This document shows positions 1-10,906 of a stretch of DNA of 64,000 nt, piece after piece. Every line of letters begins with the position of its first letter. The first letter of the stretch is position 1. The notes below the pieces were generated by a model that saw only the letters and a program-made list of their open reading frames with translations, ran no database searches and was not told where the DNA came from. Source of the stretch: Mesorhizobium sp. NBSH29. GTDB lineage: Bacteria; Pseudomonadota; Alphaproteobacteria; Rhizobiales; Rhizobiaceae. The stretch spans positions 248,001 through 312,000 of the forward strand of contig NZ_CP045492.1 in NCBI RefSeq assembly GCF_015500055.1, read 5' to 3'. Position numbers and translations under genes: made by a program.

Positions 1-80
1 AGCAGCCGCGGCATCACGAGAATGAGGATGCCACCGATCAACGCGATGATTGGCGTGATCGTCAGAGCTGAAATATCCAT
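1..80 (-). CDS. DUF3096 small membrane protein (partial)
   Basis: Only the first 26 codons lie in the window, starting at the ATG complementary to 78-80; the gene continues beyond base 1. The visible protein reads MDISALTITPIIALIGG followed by ILILVMPRLL. This matches the first transmembrane helix of DUF3096, a family of roughly 50-residue inner-membrane proteins of unknown function with a conserved 'LIAGILILIMPRLL'-like stretch. The family call rests on that resemblance from memory. It runs in the same direction as the next minus-strand gene (stop 161), 80 bases away. Confidence 0.6.
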   Translation of the reverse strand, partial: MDISALTITPIIALIGGILILVMPRL

Positions 81-160
81 ATGAAATCTCCGTGGTTGGT
101 CAGGTTATAGGAACGGGTCCGACAAAAACGCATGAGGCTCGGGAAGGCTCCCGACAGACC

Positions 161-937
161 TCAGGCTGCGTCGAGGATATATTTGGCAGTTGGCAAGATA
201 GTCAGCGGTGCAAGCTCACCATGCGACTGCTTGCCAAACATCAGCCGCTGCTCAAGCGGCGTTGATTTAAAGAAGGGAAAGCGCTGGAATGTCTGGTCCT
301 GGATAGCCAGCACGTCGGCTTGGTACAGCAGCGCGTAGCAGTTGATAACCCCGGCGTAAGGGCGTTCTTCCCCGATAGGCCGCGACTGGTAGACACGCTT
401 GTAGAAGGCAGCGTGGTCCTCACGGATCATCGAGATGCAATAGGGAGCGTTAAAGTAAAAGCAGGCCATCCCCGCCAGCCGCAATGTCAGGTACGGCGCT
501 TGGGGATAGGTGCGCGACCACTCAACATCGGCAGCAAAGCGGCTGGGGTCGATGAAGCTTTCGCCAGCATCAAGACGCGGCTGCAAGATATCCGCATACA
601 CCGACATGGAAGGTGACTTCGGCGTGGCAGCGGACACGTGATGCAGACGGATCGTGCTGACCAGATGGCCATCAACGTAAATTCCGAAGCGATAGCAATT
701 CGGCAAGTCATCATAAGGATCGTGAACGAGATGGTCTGGATTCTCAGGAACGAGATTGTTCAAACGATAAGATGCATAGCGAAGCTTGTAGATATCTTCG
801 AGATCCTCACCCTTGTCACATCGGCGGTATTCGGTCCGCTCCAGCGCCGCAAGGACGTTGCGCGCAAAGCTGGATGTGTTTCCAGCTTGTTCCTCCGAGC
901 GTCGCCCCTCCCCCAAGGGTGCTGACTTGCCATCCAT
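161..937 (-). CDS. FeeM-like N-acyl amino acid synthase / autoinducer-synthase-fold acyltransferase
   Basis: 258 residues. The protein looks like the FeeM/LuxI-type GNAT branch, which transfers a fatty acyl chain from acyl-ACP or acyl-CoA onto an amine. Supporting segments are the N-terminal 'DIYKLRYASYR' (the R-x-x-x-F/Y region of this fold), 'GHLVSTIRLH' (central strand with a basic residue) and 'FIDPSRFAADVEWS', which parallels the 'E-x-S/T-R-F' motif of FeeM proteins. There is no signal peptide or membrane segment, so it is probably cytosolic. The ATG at 937 has GAGG nine bases upstream. A CtrA-like site (1017-1031) lies 80-94 bases upstream, and the next upstream gene encodes a GGDEF/EAL protein in the same direction. 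The acyl acceptor cannot be told from sequence. Confidence 0.65.
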   Translation of the reverse strand: MDGKSAPLGEGRRSEEQAGNTSSFARNVLAALERTEYRRCDKGEDLEDIYKLRYASYRLNNLVPENPDHLVHDPYDDLPNCYRFGIYVDGHLVSTIRLHHVSAATPKSPSMSVYADILQPRLDAGESFIDPSRFAADVEWSRTYPQAPYLTLRLAGMACFYFNAPYCISMIREDHAAFYKRVYQSRPIGEERPYAGVINCYALLYQADVLAIQDQTFQRFPFFKSTPLEQRLMFGKQSHGELAPLTILPTAKYILDAA

Positions 938-1016
938 CTATTTCGCCTCGCATTCCGCCGCGCCTCAACCTAATTCAGGACAGCGCAAACTCAAGGTAGA
1001 ATATGGCAGCAGCATC

Positions 1017-1031
1017 TTAACCCTACGTTAA
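1017..1031. promoter_or_regulatory. CtrA-like binding site upstream of the FeeM-like gene
   Basis: TTAA (1017-1020), seven bases, TTAA (1028-1031), matching the TTAA-N7-TTAA core known for the alphaproteobacterial cell-cycle regulator CtrA. The ninth base of the full consensus (C) is G here on both strands. It lies in the 121-base gap between the GGDEF/EAL gene and the FeeM-like gene. An overlapping GGTTAAC follows at 1032-1038. Function is inferred from position and consensus only. Confidence 0.5.
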
Positions 1032-1058
1032 GGTTAACGCTTTCCGCATTGGGGAAGT

Positions 1059-3410
1059 TCAGGTGCTCTTGGCGCGCTTTGCCGCTTTGAGATCCTTGGC
1101 AAACGGCCAACTGGTGGTCGACATTGTTTCGATACCCGAAGCGCTGAGTGCGGAACCGAACAGGAAACCCTGGACGAGGTCTGGCCGAACATCGACTGCC
1201 AGAAGTTTGAGCTGTTCGAACGTTTCAACACCCTCCATGGTGACAGTGAGCCCTAGCGATTTTGACAATCCCACCACCCCCTTGAGCAGGTCCAGCGAGC
1301 GCTTGTTGTGCGTGACATCGGCCAGGAAGCTGCGGTCTATCTTGACCTTGTCGAGCGGCAGCTTGTGCAGATAGCTCAGGCTGCTGTAGCCCGTCCCGAA
1401 ATCGTCGAGCGCAATCCGTACTCCAAGCGCCTTCAACTCTGCGATCCACTGGCTGGTGAGCGATTTGTCATCCAGCAATGCCGTCTCCGTAACCTCGATC
1501 TCAAGGCGTCCCGGGGCCAGGCCTGAGCTGCTCAAAGCATCCTGAACCTTCCCGATAAACGAACGGTCGCGGAAATCCTTGCCTGAAAGATTGATCGAGA
1601 CACCTGTTTGCAATGGCCATTTTGCACATTCGTGACACGCGGCCTGCAACATGAAGGTGGTGATGTCGGAGATGATCCCCATCTCCTCCGCAAGCGGAAT
1701 GAAGACCGCCGGGGAAATAGGACCCAGTTCGGGATGATCCCAGCGGCACAGCGCCTCGCAGCTGGATATCCGCATCGTCGTCATTGACACGATCGGCTGG
1801 TAAACAACCCGCAGCCGCCGTGCTTCCACCGCATTGCGCAGATCAGCCTTCATCAACTGTCGGCTGCGGAACGCCTCATCCATAGCGGTCTCGAACAGCC
1901 GCCAGTTGTTCTTGCCGTGGTTCTTTGCCCGGTGCAGTGCAAGATCGGCTTTGACAATCATCGCGTCCACGCCGCCATCATCCGGGTTTGCAAGGACGGC
2001 GCCAGCGCTAGCCTGGATTCGCAGGGCATGACCCGCGACATCCGCTTCGCCCTCAAGGCGCACAAAGGCATCGCTCAAAATCTGCTCAAGTTCGCTCCGG
2101 TCGTTGATCCGGTCAAAATAGATGATGAATTCGTCGCCTCCAAAACGACTGATCCAGACACCGTCACCACTCAGGGTCGAAAGGCGTTCACCCACCGCAT
2201 AGATCAGGCCATCCCCTACCGGATGGCCCAGTGTGTCGTTGACGCTCTTGAAGTCATCCAGGTCAAATACAACCAGCGCGCAAAGCCGTTGCGGGTCGCC
2301 GACAGCCATCGCTTCGGAAACAAGCTCGTGAAAATAGGCTCGGTTGATCAACCCCGTCAGGCTGTCATAACGCGCCATGGTTCGGATTTTTTCCTCAGCC
2401 TGAACCCGCTTGGTGACGTCTTCGAACGTCACCACACCAAGTTCATTGCGCCCTTCACGGGCCGAGAATTCGTAGTGCTGACCATTGGTGAAGCTGACCA
2501 GAACCTTTCGGTCGCGGCCCTCTCTCAGCGCTCGGGTCAACTGAGCCTCGATATAGTGACAATCTTTCATTGCCAGCATTCCGCCAGCCACACCTCGCCG
2601 CAGCAAGCCGTGCATCGTCCGGCCCAGCAAAGCATCGGGCGAGGCAAGCGACATCAGATGCGCAGCTTCTGAATTGGCGACAACCACGCGGCCATCTGGC
2701 CCCAGCATAACCAGGCCGTGTGACATTGTGTTGAGCGCACGGTTGAAGCGCTCGGCCAAGGTATTGGCTTTCTTCTTTTCCGACAGCGCGTCAAACAACA
2801 CCTCGCGCACAATTTTTGCAAACTTACGAATGGCGAAAAAGAACGGTGCCGATAGCAGCCCCAAGATGACATGGTAGATGTCGCCCCGGAGCAGGAATCC
2901 GAGCGATATCGGCCAGGTCGCGGCTACGATCTGGGCCATCACCAATCGGGGCGATCCATAGTTTCGCCCCGCGATCGATGTAACCGAAGCCAGGGTGACG
3001 CAGACCGATGCGATCTCGGCAAATTGGGATGGGACCCAGTATATCCCGACAAAACAGAACAACCCGATGGTCGAGGCATGCAGCGTGCCCCAGAAAATAT
3101 AGACGTTTTCCCGCGCCCGCGCCTCGGCGCGATCGACACACCGTGGGGCGTTGCGATAGCGACCGATACTGATCAGACGAAGCGTGCCAACCATCAGCAT
3201 CAGAAGGCCGATACCAAGGTAAATTGGTTCTGATGTGCTCGAATAAACCAGGCCGGCAGTTACCGCCTGCGCAAGCATACCGATCATCAAAGTCGAGCCG
3301 TCGCGAAACAACGTTTCTACGAATGCGATATAGATGTCGTCTGGCAGTTCGTTGTTTTTTCTTTTGGCCACACCGGATTCCCACACGAGGAGGGACCTTA
3401 CCCTTGCCAC
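1059..3410 (-). CDS. Membrane-anchored PAS-GGDEF-EAL cyclic-di-GMP signalling protein
   Basis: 783 residues. The N-terminal ~200 hold about five or six hydrophobic segments (an integral-membrane sensor). A PAS-like segment follows (~220-335, 'LNTMSHGLVMLGPDGRVVVA'), then GGDEF (~340-500, intact GGDEF at 424-428) and EAL (~520-760, EAL at 552-554, DDFGTG at 669-674). Both catalytic signatures are intact, so cyclase, phosphodiesterase or both are possible. The inhibitory RxxD site five residues before GGDEF is absent (GDGV occupies it), so product feedback is unlikely. The GTG at 3410 has AAGG upstream; an internal GTG at 3371 (MAKRKNNELPDD) with GGGAA upstream is a credible alternative start. 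It is followed in the same direction by the FeeM-like gene. Confidence 0.9.
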   Translation of the reverse strand: MARVRSLLVWESGVAKRKNNELPDDIYIAFVETLFRDGSTLMIGMLAQAVTAGLVYSSTSEPIYLGIGLLMLMVGTLRLISIGRYRNAPRCVDRAEARARENVYIFWGTLHASTIGLFCFVGIYWVPSQFAEIASVCVTLASVTSIAGRNYGSPRLVMAQIVAATWPISLGFLLRGDIYHVILGLLSAPFFFAIRKFAKIVREVLFDALSEKKKANTLAERFNRALNTMSHGLVMLGPDGRVVVANSEAAHLMSLASPDALLGRTMHGLLRRGVAGGMLAMKDCHYIEAQLTRALREGRDRKVLVSFTNGQHYEFSAREGRNELGVVTFEDVTKRVQAEEKIRTMARYDSLTGLINRAYFHELVSEAMAVGDPQRLCALVVFDLDDFKSVNDTLGHPVGDGLIYAVGERLSTLSGDGVWISRFGGDEFIIYFDRINDRSELEQILSDAFVRLEGEADVAGHALRIQASAGAVLANPDDGGVDAMIVKADLALHRAKNHGKNNWRLFETAMDEAFRSRQLMKADLRNAVEARRLRVVYQPIVSMTTMRISSCEALCRWDHPELGPISPAVFIPLAEEMGIISDITTFMLQAACHECAKWPLQTGVSINLSGKDFRDRSFIGKVQDALSSSGLAPGRLEIEVTETALLDDKSLTSQWIAELKALGVRIALDDFGTGYSSLSYLHKLPLDKVKIDRSFLADVTHNKRSLDLLKGVVGLSKSLGLTVTMEGVETFEQLKLLAVDVRPDLVQGFLFGSALSASGIETMSTTSWPFAKDLKAAKRAKST

Positions 3411-3465
3411 ATGCGCCTTAAAAAAGGCTTAGGCTTGAACAACTTCGCGGACAATCCGTCGATTT

Positions 3466-4020
3466 TTAGGGTTTACTGCCCAAGCGCCCTGCCGGACAGT
3501 CTGCCTCGTTGGTTGCGCCAAGCTTACCGTCTGGATGCCCCACAAGCTCGGGGTTAGCCTCGTAGAGTGGACCGACCACCAGTGGCCGGTCCGGCAACAG
3601 GGACTGGTCTTCGGACGATGCCATGGTGGTATCGAGTGTCTGCAAAACCCCACCATCCGCCGCCTCGATTGCGATTGAAACCGTGTAGGGTCGGTCCTTG
3701 ACGACGCAGCGCAGCGGCGGGCTTTCGATGGTCGTCTTTTCCGCCGCCGGCCAGATTTTACGGCGCACCACGATCGGGTCGCCGCCTGCCGGGTCCTCGA
3801 ATGTCGCGATTGCGGTCAAACCCTCGGAGGCTGGGCGCAATGTCTTCAGGTTAACAAGATAGGTAGCCGTCGCCACGCGATAGTTGAAAACGAAGATCTT
3901 GCCTGCAATGGCGAACCCCTCGCCTTCGCCACTGTCGCGGCAGGCGGTGACCAGCAATAGCGCACCTCCAAGCATCAGCAAGCCCATCCCCCTGCGATAC
4001 CGGTGTGCGCGGTCACCCAT
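3466..4020 (-). CDS. Predicted lipoprotein of unknown function
   Basis: 184 residues from the ATG at 4020, which overlaps the stop of the CGNR gene by 8 bases, so translation is probably coupled. After a short basic start comes a hydrophobic run and the lipobox LVTAC, predicting a signal-peptidase-II-processed lipoprotein. The mature part (~155 residues) is mostly beta-strand-like ('IFVFNYRVATATYLVNL', 'PYTVSIAIEAADG'), with two further cysteines near the middle and end. I do not recognise a family. A longer reading frame extends to 4356, but that part lies antisense-like within the CGNR gene and lacks a credible start. Confidence 0.7.
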   Translation of the reverse strand: MGDRAHRYRRGMGLLMLGGALLLVTACRDSGEGEGFAIAGKIFVFNYRVATATYLVNLKTLRPASEGLTAIATFEDPAGGDPIVVRRKIWPAAEKTTIESPPLRCVVKDRPYTVSIAIEAADGGVLQTLDTTMASSEDQSLLPDRPLVVGPLYEANPELVGHPDGKLGATNEADCPAGRLGSKP

Positions 4021-4600
4021 GTCCTGCCTCCCCTTTCCCGATCTCCTTGCGGCGCTGGTAATTGCGCCGCGCCTTTTGCCGATTGCCGCAGACCGCCATG
4101 TCACACCACAGCCGGCTGCCATTGCGGCTGCGGTCCAGAAACAGCCAGCGGCAATTGCCGCAGATGCGAATACGGAGGTGACTTTCCGGCGCCAGGAGGC
4201 GGAGCGCTGACCGCGCAAGGGCGGCCTCGAAAGTGATACCTTCGCCGGGTTGCGGACCTGCCACACTATCAAGCCCGTCCGCGCAGGCGCGCAGAAATGC
4301 GGGCAACGCCCTGGCAAAAAGCGCACCATCCGCGACTGTCTGCCGAAACAATGCATCTGTCGTTTCGCGGATAGCCAGAACCTTGGGCTTGGTCAGGTTT
4401 GGCTCCCTACAGAGAAGTCGTGCGCCGCCGAATTCGTCGGCCCGGTATCTTTCTGCAGCGTGTGCAAAGCGCGCAATTTCTCCCGGATCATCAAACCGGT
4501 CGAAACTGCGCGAGGCATCCCCACGCAGAACAACCGTGTTGGTCGCGTCGAGCGCCAGCGTGCCACCGGAGAACCGGTGCGAGGTCCATGCAACCGTCAT
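4013..4600 (-). CDS. CGNR zinc-finger / ABATE-domain protein (putative transcriptional regulator)
   Basis: 195 residues. The N-terminal ~130 residues fit the ABATE helical domain. The C-terminus (~145-190) carries the CGNR finger: CGNCRWLFLD, then SRLWCDMAVCGNRQKARR. The four cysteines (C-x2-C ... C-x4-C) and the CGNR sequence itself are present. The family is usually regarded as transcriptional regulators with a treble-clef-like finger; targets are mostly unknown. It is divergent from the orphan LivH-type permease at 4676, which is the natural candidate target, and is coupled to the lipoprotein gene downstream. Confidence 0.85.
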   Translation of the reverse strand: MTVAWTSHRFSGGTLALDATNTVVLRGDASRSFDRFDDPGEIARFAHAAERYRADEFGGARLLCREPNLTKPKVLAIRETTDALFRQTVADGALFARALPAFLRACADGLDSVAGPQPGEGITFEAALARSALRLLAPESHLRIRICGNCRWLFLDRSRNGSRLWCDMAVCGNRQKARRNYQRRKEIGKGEAGHG

Positions 4601-4628
4601 AGATACAAAACTAACCGGTAAAATGAAT

Positions 4629-4657
4629 TTGACAAGTTAGAATTTGGGTTTCATTTT
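4629..4657 (+). promoter_or_regulatory. Candidate sigma-70-like promoter for the LivH-type permease gene
   Basis: A perfect TTGACA (-35) at 4629-4634 is followed after 17 bases by a weak -10 (CATTTT, 4652-4657). The gene's ATG is at 4676. The inverted repeat CTAAC (4611-4615) / GTTAG (4636-4640) brackets the -35 box and could be an operator for the divergent CGNR protein. No experimental support. Confidence 0.35.
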
Positions 4658-4675
4658 CGAATTTCCACGGAGCGG

Positions 4676-5593
4676 ATGGCAGCAACAATGCTGTATTTTT
4701 TCCAGCAGTTGTTGAACGGGCTTCATTCCGGCGCTCTCTATGCGCTCTTGGCATTTGGCTATGCCCTGACCAACAGCGTTCTTCACCGCACCAACCTCGC
4801 CTATGGAGCGCTTTTCGCATTTGCCGGGCAGACCATAATTCTGGTGGCTGTGTTTGGCTGGTATGTGCTGTGGCTGACACTGCCGGCGACAGTTGCGCTG
4901 GGTATCGCCGCAGGTTTTGCCTACGCAACGCTGACCAGCCACATTCTTTCACGCCGCGTGCTCGAGCCACTCGCCGAAAGCTCGCCCAACACCATTGTAG
5001 CCGCGACCCTTGGCGTTTCGCTGGTGCTGATGGAACTCTCCCGCATTGCCGCACAGACCCGTGACTTTTGGCTGCCGCCCATGCTGGCAATACCGGTGGT
5101 GTTTGCAGAGCTGAACGGTTTTCGCGCCACGCTGACCCAGATCCAGCTGATCAATTGCGCTGTGGCGCTTGTGACCATCATTGCGCTTTCTATCCTTCTG
5201 GCACGCTCCGCATTCGGCCGCACCCTTCGCGCTGTGGCCGACGACCCGCAGACCGCGCGCCTCTGCGGTGTCGACGTGCGGCAAGTTTTCCACAAGGCAA
5301 TTCTGCTGGGTGGTGCGGTAGCAGCACTCGCCGGCGCGATGGCCGGGCTATATTTCGGCAATATCAGTTTCGATACCGGGTTGATCTTCGGTCTTAAGAT
5401 CCTGTTCGTCACGGCCATCGGCGGTTACACGTCACCGCCTCGCGCTGCTACAGGTGCTGCGATATTCGGCATGGCGGAGGCATTGTGGTCAGGATATTTC
5501 CCGTTTGCATGGCGCGATATTGCCATGTTTGCGGGGCTCGTAGCCCTGCTTGTGCTGCAACCGCCACACCGTTATGCCGACCGGCGACCTTGA
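4676..5593 (+). CDS. Branched-chain amino acid-type ABC permease (LivH family), orphan
   Basis: 305 residues with about eight hydrophobic segments and the LivH signature region ('NGLHSGALYALLAFGYAL' at the N-terminus, 'GRTLRAVADDPQTARLCGVD' in the cytoplasmic EAA-like loop, 'IGGYTSPPRAATGA'). LivH-type proteins form the membrane channel with LivM and the ATPases LivG/LivF. None of these partners nor a binding protein is nearby, which is unusual. The ATG at 4676 has GGAG 3 bases upstream; the ATG at 4688 is better spaced from GGATGG and may be the real start. It is divergent from the CGNR gene, and the TRAP permease genes follow 135 bases later. Confidence 0.85.
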   Translation: MAATMLYFFQQLLNGLHSGALYALLAFGYALTNSVLHRTNLAYGALFAFAGQTIILVAVFGWYVLWLTLPATVALGIAAGFAYATLTSHILSRRVLEPLAESSPNTIVAATLGVSLVLMELSRIAAQTRDFWLPPMLAIPVVFAELNGFRATLTQIQLINCAVALVTIIALSILLARSAFGRTLRAVADDPQTARLCGVDVRQVFHKAILLGGAVAALAGAMAGLYFGNISFDTGLIFGLKILFVTAIGGYTSPPRAATGAAIFGMAEALWSGYFPFAWRDIAMFAGLVALLVLQPPHRYADRRP

Positions 5594-5638
5594 GGCATCT
5601 TATCCTAAAGTACCAACCTTGCCCCATCGTCACGTCAG

Positions 5639-5667
5639 TTGACGCAGCGCGCCACTCCCGACATATG
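5639..5667 (+). promoter_or_regulatory. Candidate promoter for dctQM
   Basis: TTGACG at 5639-5644, 17-base spacer, CATATG at 5662-5667. The dctQ start is at 5729. The -35 is close to consensus and the -10 is weak. Proposed from sequence only. Confidence 0.3.
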
Positions 5668-5728
5668 GTTAGGCCAACAACGCGGTGCGGGAACGCTGCG
5701 GCGCACTAAACCAAATGGGAGGTACAGG

Positions 5729-6313
5729 ATGGCAGGGCTGCTCGCTCTCTCCAAAGGGATTGATCATCTCAATGAGTTCATCGGCAAGAAAGTGGCCTGG
5801 CTTATACTCGTTGCAGTGCTGGTGAGTGCCGGCAACGCCATAATCCGCAAAACCTTCAACATGTCTTCAAATGCCTGGCTTGAGCTGCAATGGTATCTGT
5901 TTGGCGCCGCCTTCCTGCTGGCCGCCGCATATACGCTGAAGCAGAACGAACATATCCGCATCGACATCGTCTACGGCATGTTTTCCCGGCGCGTACAGCA
6001 CTGGATCGACCTCCTGGGTCATGTGTTCTTTTTGATGCCCTTCGTCGTCTTGATGATCTTCTATTTTGTTCCTTATGTCAGTCTGTCTTATCGCTCTGGC
6101 GAGGTTTCCTCGAGCGCCGGCGGGCTGATTCTGTGGCCGGCCAAGTCGCTGCTGCTGATAGGCTTTACCATGCTCGGCCTGCAGGGTATCTCCGAGATCA
6201 TCAAGAAGATTGCTATCATACGGGGCGCCATGGACGATCCCACACCCTTCATTTCGGCCCATGAACAGGCTGAACTGGAAGCAAAAGCGCTCGCCGGGGA
6301 GGCCCGCCCGTGA
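5729..6313 (+). CDS. dctQ: TRAP transporter small permease (DctQ family)
   Basis: 194 residues from the ATG at 5729, which has GGGAGG seven bases upstream; a longer frame to 5639 lacks a ribosome site. Four hydrophobic segments match the DctQ fold ('VAWLILVAVLVSAGNAIIRKTF', then 'WLELQWYLFGAAFLLAAAYTL', with the typical 'ELQWYLFG' motif). DctQ is the small membrane subunit of tripartite, Na+-driven periplasmic transporters and works with DctM and a DctP/TakP binding protein. The gene overlaps dctM by four bases (GTGA), so the two subunits are translationally coupled. The matching binding proteins are encoded on the opposite strand at 8284-10611. Confidence 0.92.
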   Translation: MAGLLALSKGIDHLNEFIGKKVAWLILVAVLVSAGNAIIRKTFNMSSNAWLELQWYLFGAAFLLAAAYTLKQNEHIRIDIVYGMFSRRVQHWIDLLGHVFFLMPFVVLMIFYFVPYVSLSYRSGEVSSSAGGLILWPAKSLLLIGFTMLGLQGISEIIKKIAIIRGAMDDPTPFISAHEQAELEAKALAGEARP

Positions 6314-8037
6314 TCGAGTTCATCGCCCAGAACATGGCACCAATCATGTTCCTTTCGCTGATCGTGTTCATGCTGCTGGGCTACCCGGTAGCATTTTCGC
6401 TGGCAGCCAATGGCCTTTTATTCTTCTTCATTGGCGTCGAACTGGCGCCCTTCTCCAACGAGATCAATCTTTCCTGGCCGCTGCTCTACGCGCTACCGGA
6501 ACGCTTTTGGGGAGTAATGTCGAACGACACGCTTCTTGCGATCCCGTTCTTCACCTTCATGGGCATCATTCTCGAGCGCTCCGGTATGGCCGAGGACCTG
6601 CTTGACACCATTGGCCAGCTATTTGGCCCGGTGCGCGGTGGACTGGCCTTTGCTGTGGTTGTCGTCGGTGCACTGCTGGCAGCCACAACCGGCGTTGTGG
6701 CGGCATCTGTCATCGCCATGGGCCTTATCTCGCTGCCCATTATGCTGCGTTATGGCTATGACCGCCGCGTCGCCACTGGCGTCATAGCCGCATCTGGTAC
6801 GCTGGCGCAGATCATCCCGCCATCGCTCGTCTTGATCGTCATGGCCGACCAGCTCGGCCGCTCGGTCGGCGACATGTACAAGGGCGCGCTGATTCCGGGC
6901 CTGATCCTGACAAGCCTGTATCTCGGCTACATCCTGCTGATGACTTTTATCCGGCGTGACTCCATGCCGGCTCTGCCCAAGGAAGCGCGCACGTTGGGCT
7001 CTGGCGTCACATCACTCGGTGTCGCCTTGCTTATCAGCATTGCCGTCAGCTATGGCGCTTATCGTCTCCTCCTGCCCGGGCACGGAGCGAACGCCGGCAT
7101 ATGGGCAGCCACAATTGGCATTCTGGTGATCTACTGCGCTGCCATCACTGACAGAGCGTTCAATCTCGGACTAATGTCGCGTCTCGCGCGCCAAGTTATC
7201 ATCGTGCTGATCCCGCCATTGGCACTGATCTTCCTGGTGCTCGGCACAATCTTCCTCGGCATTGCTACGCCCACAGAGGGTGGCGCCATGGGCGCCGTCG
7301 GCGCTTTGATCATGGCTGCTGCCAAGAGCCGGCTCAGCATGGATGTCATCCGCCAAGCGTTGGCCTCGACGACACGCCTGTCATCCTTCGTGCTGTTCAT
7401 CCTGATCGGCGCCCGCGTGTTTTCGCTGACCTTCTACGGCGTCAACGGGCATTTGTGGGTCGAGCATCTGTTGACCTCACTGCCAGGCGGCGAAGTCGGC
7501 TTCCTGATCGCCGTCAACCTGCTGGTGTTCTTCCTCGCCTTCTTCCTCGATTTCTTCGAGCTTGCTTTCATCATCGTGCCACTTCTGGCGCCCGCTGCCG
7601 ACAAGCTGGGTATCGATCTGATTTGGTTCGGCGTGCTTCTGGGCATCAACATGCAGACAAGCTTCATGCATCCGCCCTTCGGCTTTGCATTGTTCTATCT
7701 GCGCTCGGTCGCCGCCCGCGTCCCCTATCTCGACCGCATCACCGGCAAAACGATCCAGCCCATCACGACGGCCCAGATTTATTGGGGCGCGGTACCCTTC
7801 GTCTGCATCCAGATCATCATGGTCGCACTCACCATCGCGTTCCCGCAGATGGTGATGCACTACAAGGGCAAGACAGTGGATCCTTCAACGGTTGACATTG
7901 TGGTGCCCGGCTTTGGCAGCGGCGGCACACCTGCAATGCCGCAATTTGGCCTGCCGCCGATTGGTACTCCACCCGCTGATGGCGAGACGGCAACGCCGCA
8001 GCCAATGGACCTCTCGGCACCACCAAAATTCAACTAA
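6310..8037 (+). CDS. dctM: TRAP transporter large permease (DctM family) with C-terminal extension
   Basis: 575 residues starting at GTG 6310 inside the dctQ stop. About a dozen or more hydrophobic segments form the transport subunit; typical motifs are 'IPFFTFMGIILERSGMAEDLLDTIG', in two blocks here IPFFTFMGIILE and RSGMAEDLL, 'GVVAASVIAMG', 'IIPPSLVLIVMADQLG' and 'TEGGAMGAVGAL'. It is longer than the usual ~430-residue DctM, with an extra membrane segment region and a Pro/Gly-rich tail (last ~40 residues). This is the layout of the FcbT3/TakM group that handles 2-keto acids, mannonate or aromatic acids. That agrees with the TakP-like binding proteins encoded next door. Substrate is inferred, not shown. 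Confidence 0.92.
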   Translation: MIEFIAQNMAPIMFLSLIVFMLLGYPVAFSLAANGLLFFFIGVELAPFSNEINLSWPLLYALPERFWGVMSNDTLLAIPFFTFMGIILERSGMAEDLLDTIGQLFGPVRGGLAFAVVVVGALLAATTGVVAASVIAMGLISLPIMLRYGYDRRVATGVIAASGTLAQIIPPSLVLIVMADQLGRSVGDMYKGALIPGLILTSLYLGYILLMTFIRRDSMPALPKEARTLGSGVTSLGVALLISIAVSYGAYRLLLPGHGANAGIWAATIGILVIYCAAITDRAFNLGLMSRLARQVIIVLIPPLALIFLVLGTIFLGIATPTEGGAMGAVGALIMAAAKSRLSMDVIRQALASTTRLSSFVLFILIGARVFSLTFYGVNGHLWVEHLLTSLPGGEVGFLIAVNLLVFFLAFFLDFFELAFIIVPLLAPAADKLGIDLIWFGVLLGINMQTSFMHPPFGFALFYLRSVAARVPYLDRITGKTIQPITTAQIYWGAVPFVCIQIIMVALTIAFPQMVMHYKGKTVDPSTVDIVVPGFGSGGTPAMPQFGLPPIGTPPADGETATPQPMDLSAPPKFN

Positions 8038-8236
8038 ACGCGAGATCCGCACCCATATATTCCCGCTTCGGGGGAAATATATGCCCATAACGGGAACATT
8101 TTCGCTTGTGAAAAGGCGTCACCGCTGTCAACAATGCCGATATTGTAAGAATACATTACTGCATATACTAATTTTAAACATTATAAATTTCTAAAGATAC
8201 TTCTTGCGATATTCTCCCGGCCAGGAGCCTGCAAGA

Positions 8237-8266
8237 AAGGCCCGAAGTGATATCACTTCGGGCCTT
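8237..8266. terminator. Perfect-palindrome terminator between convergent dctM and the first takP paralogue
   Basis: A perfect 15+15 base inverted repeat, AAGGCCCGAAGTGAT followed by its complement, then CTTCTTTTATT on the plus strand. It lies between the convergent dctM (ends 8037) and the binding-protein gene (ends 8284), so it probably terminates dctQM and perhaps also the opposite transcript, whose T-run is weaker. A second, imperfect hairpin sits at 8054-8083 (CATATATTCCC ... GGGGAAATATATG). The rest of 8038-8236 is AT-rich and shows no gene. Confidence 0.75.
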
Positions 8267-8283
8267 CTTTTATTGGCCCCGCA

Positions 8284-9438
<1,155 letters not shown>

Positions 9439-9454
9439 TCAATGTATAAAAAAA

Positions 9455-9481
9455 CGGGCGGGAGATAAAATCTCCCGCCCG
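9455..9481 (-). terminator. Intrinsic terminator after takP paralogue 2
   Basis: An 11-base-pair GC-rich stem (CGGGCGGGAGA / TCTCCCGCCCG) with loop TAAAA, followed on the minus strand by seven Ts (complement of 9448-9454). It stands 20 bases after the stop of the upstream binding-protein gene, so the second copy downstream must rely on its own promoter or on read-through. Confidence 0.85.
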
Positions 9482-9501
9482 CAGACATAGATGAGATGCT
9501 A

Positions 9502-10906
<1,405 letters not shown>

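Noticed and set aside
3412-3430. Hairpin GCCTT-N4-AAGGC as a terminator of the lipoprotein operon
   Set aside because: The stem is five weak pairs with the T-run inside the loop, and it overlaps the ribosome site of the GGDEF/EAL gene.
3466-4356. A 296-residue version of the lipoprotein
   Set aside because: The extra N-terminal part lies within the CGNR gene and has no ribosome site; the ATG at 4020 gives a proper lipoprotein signal.
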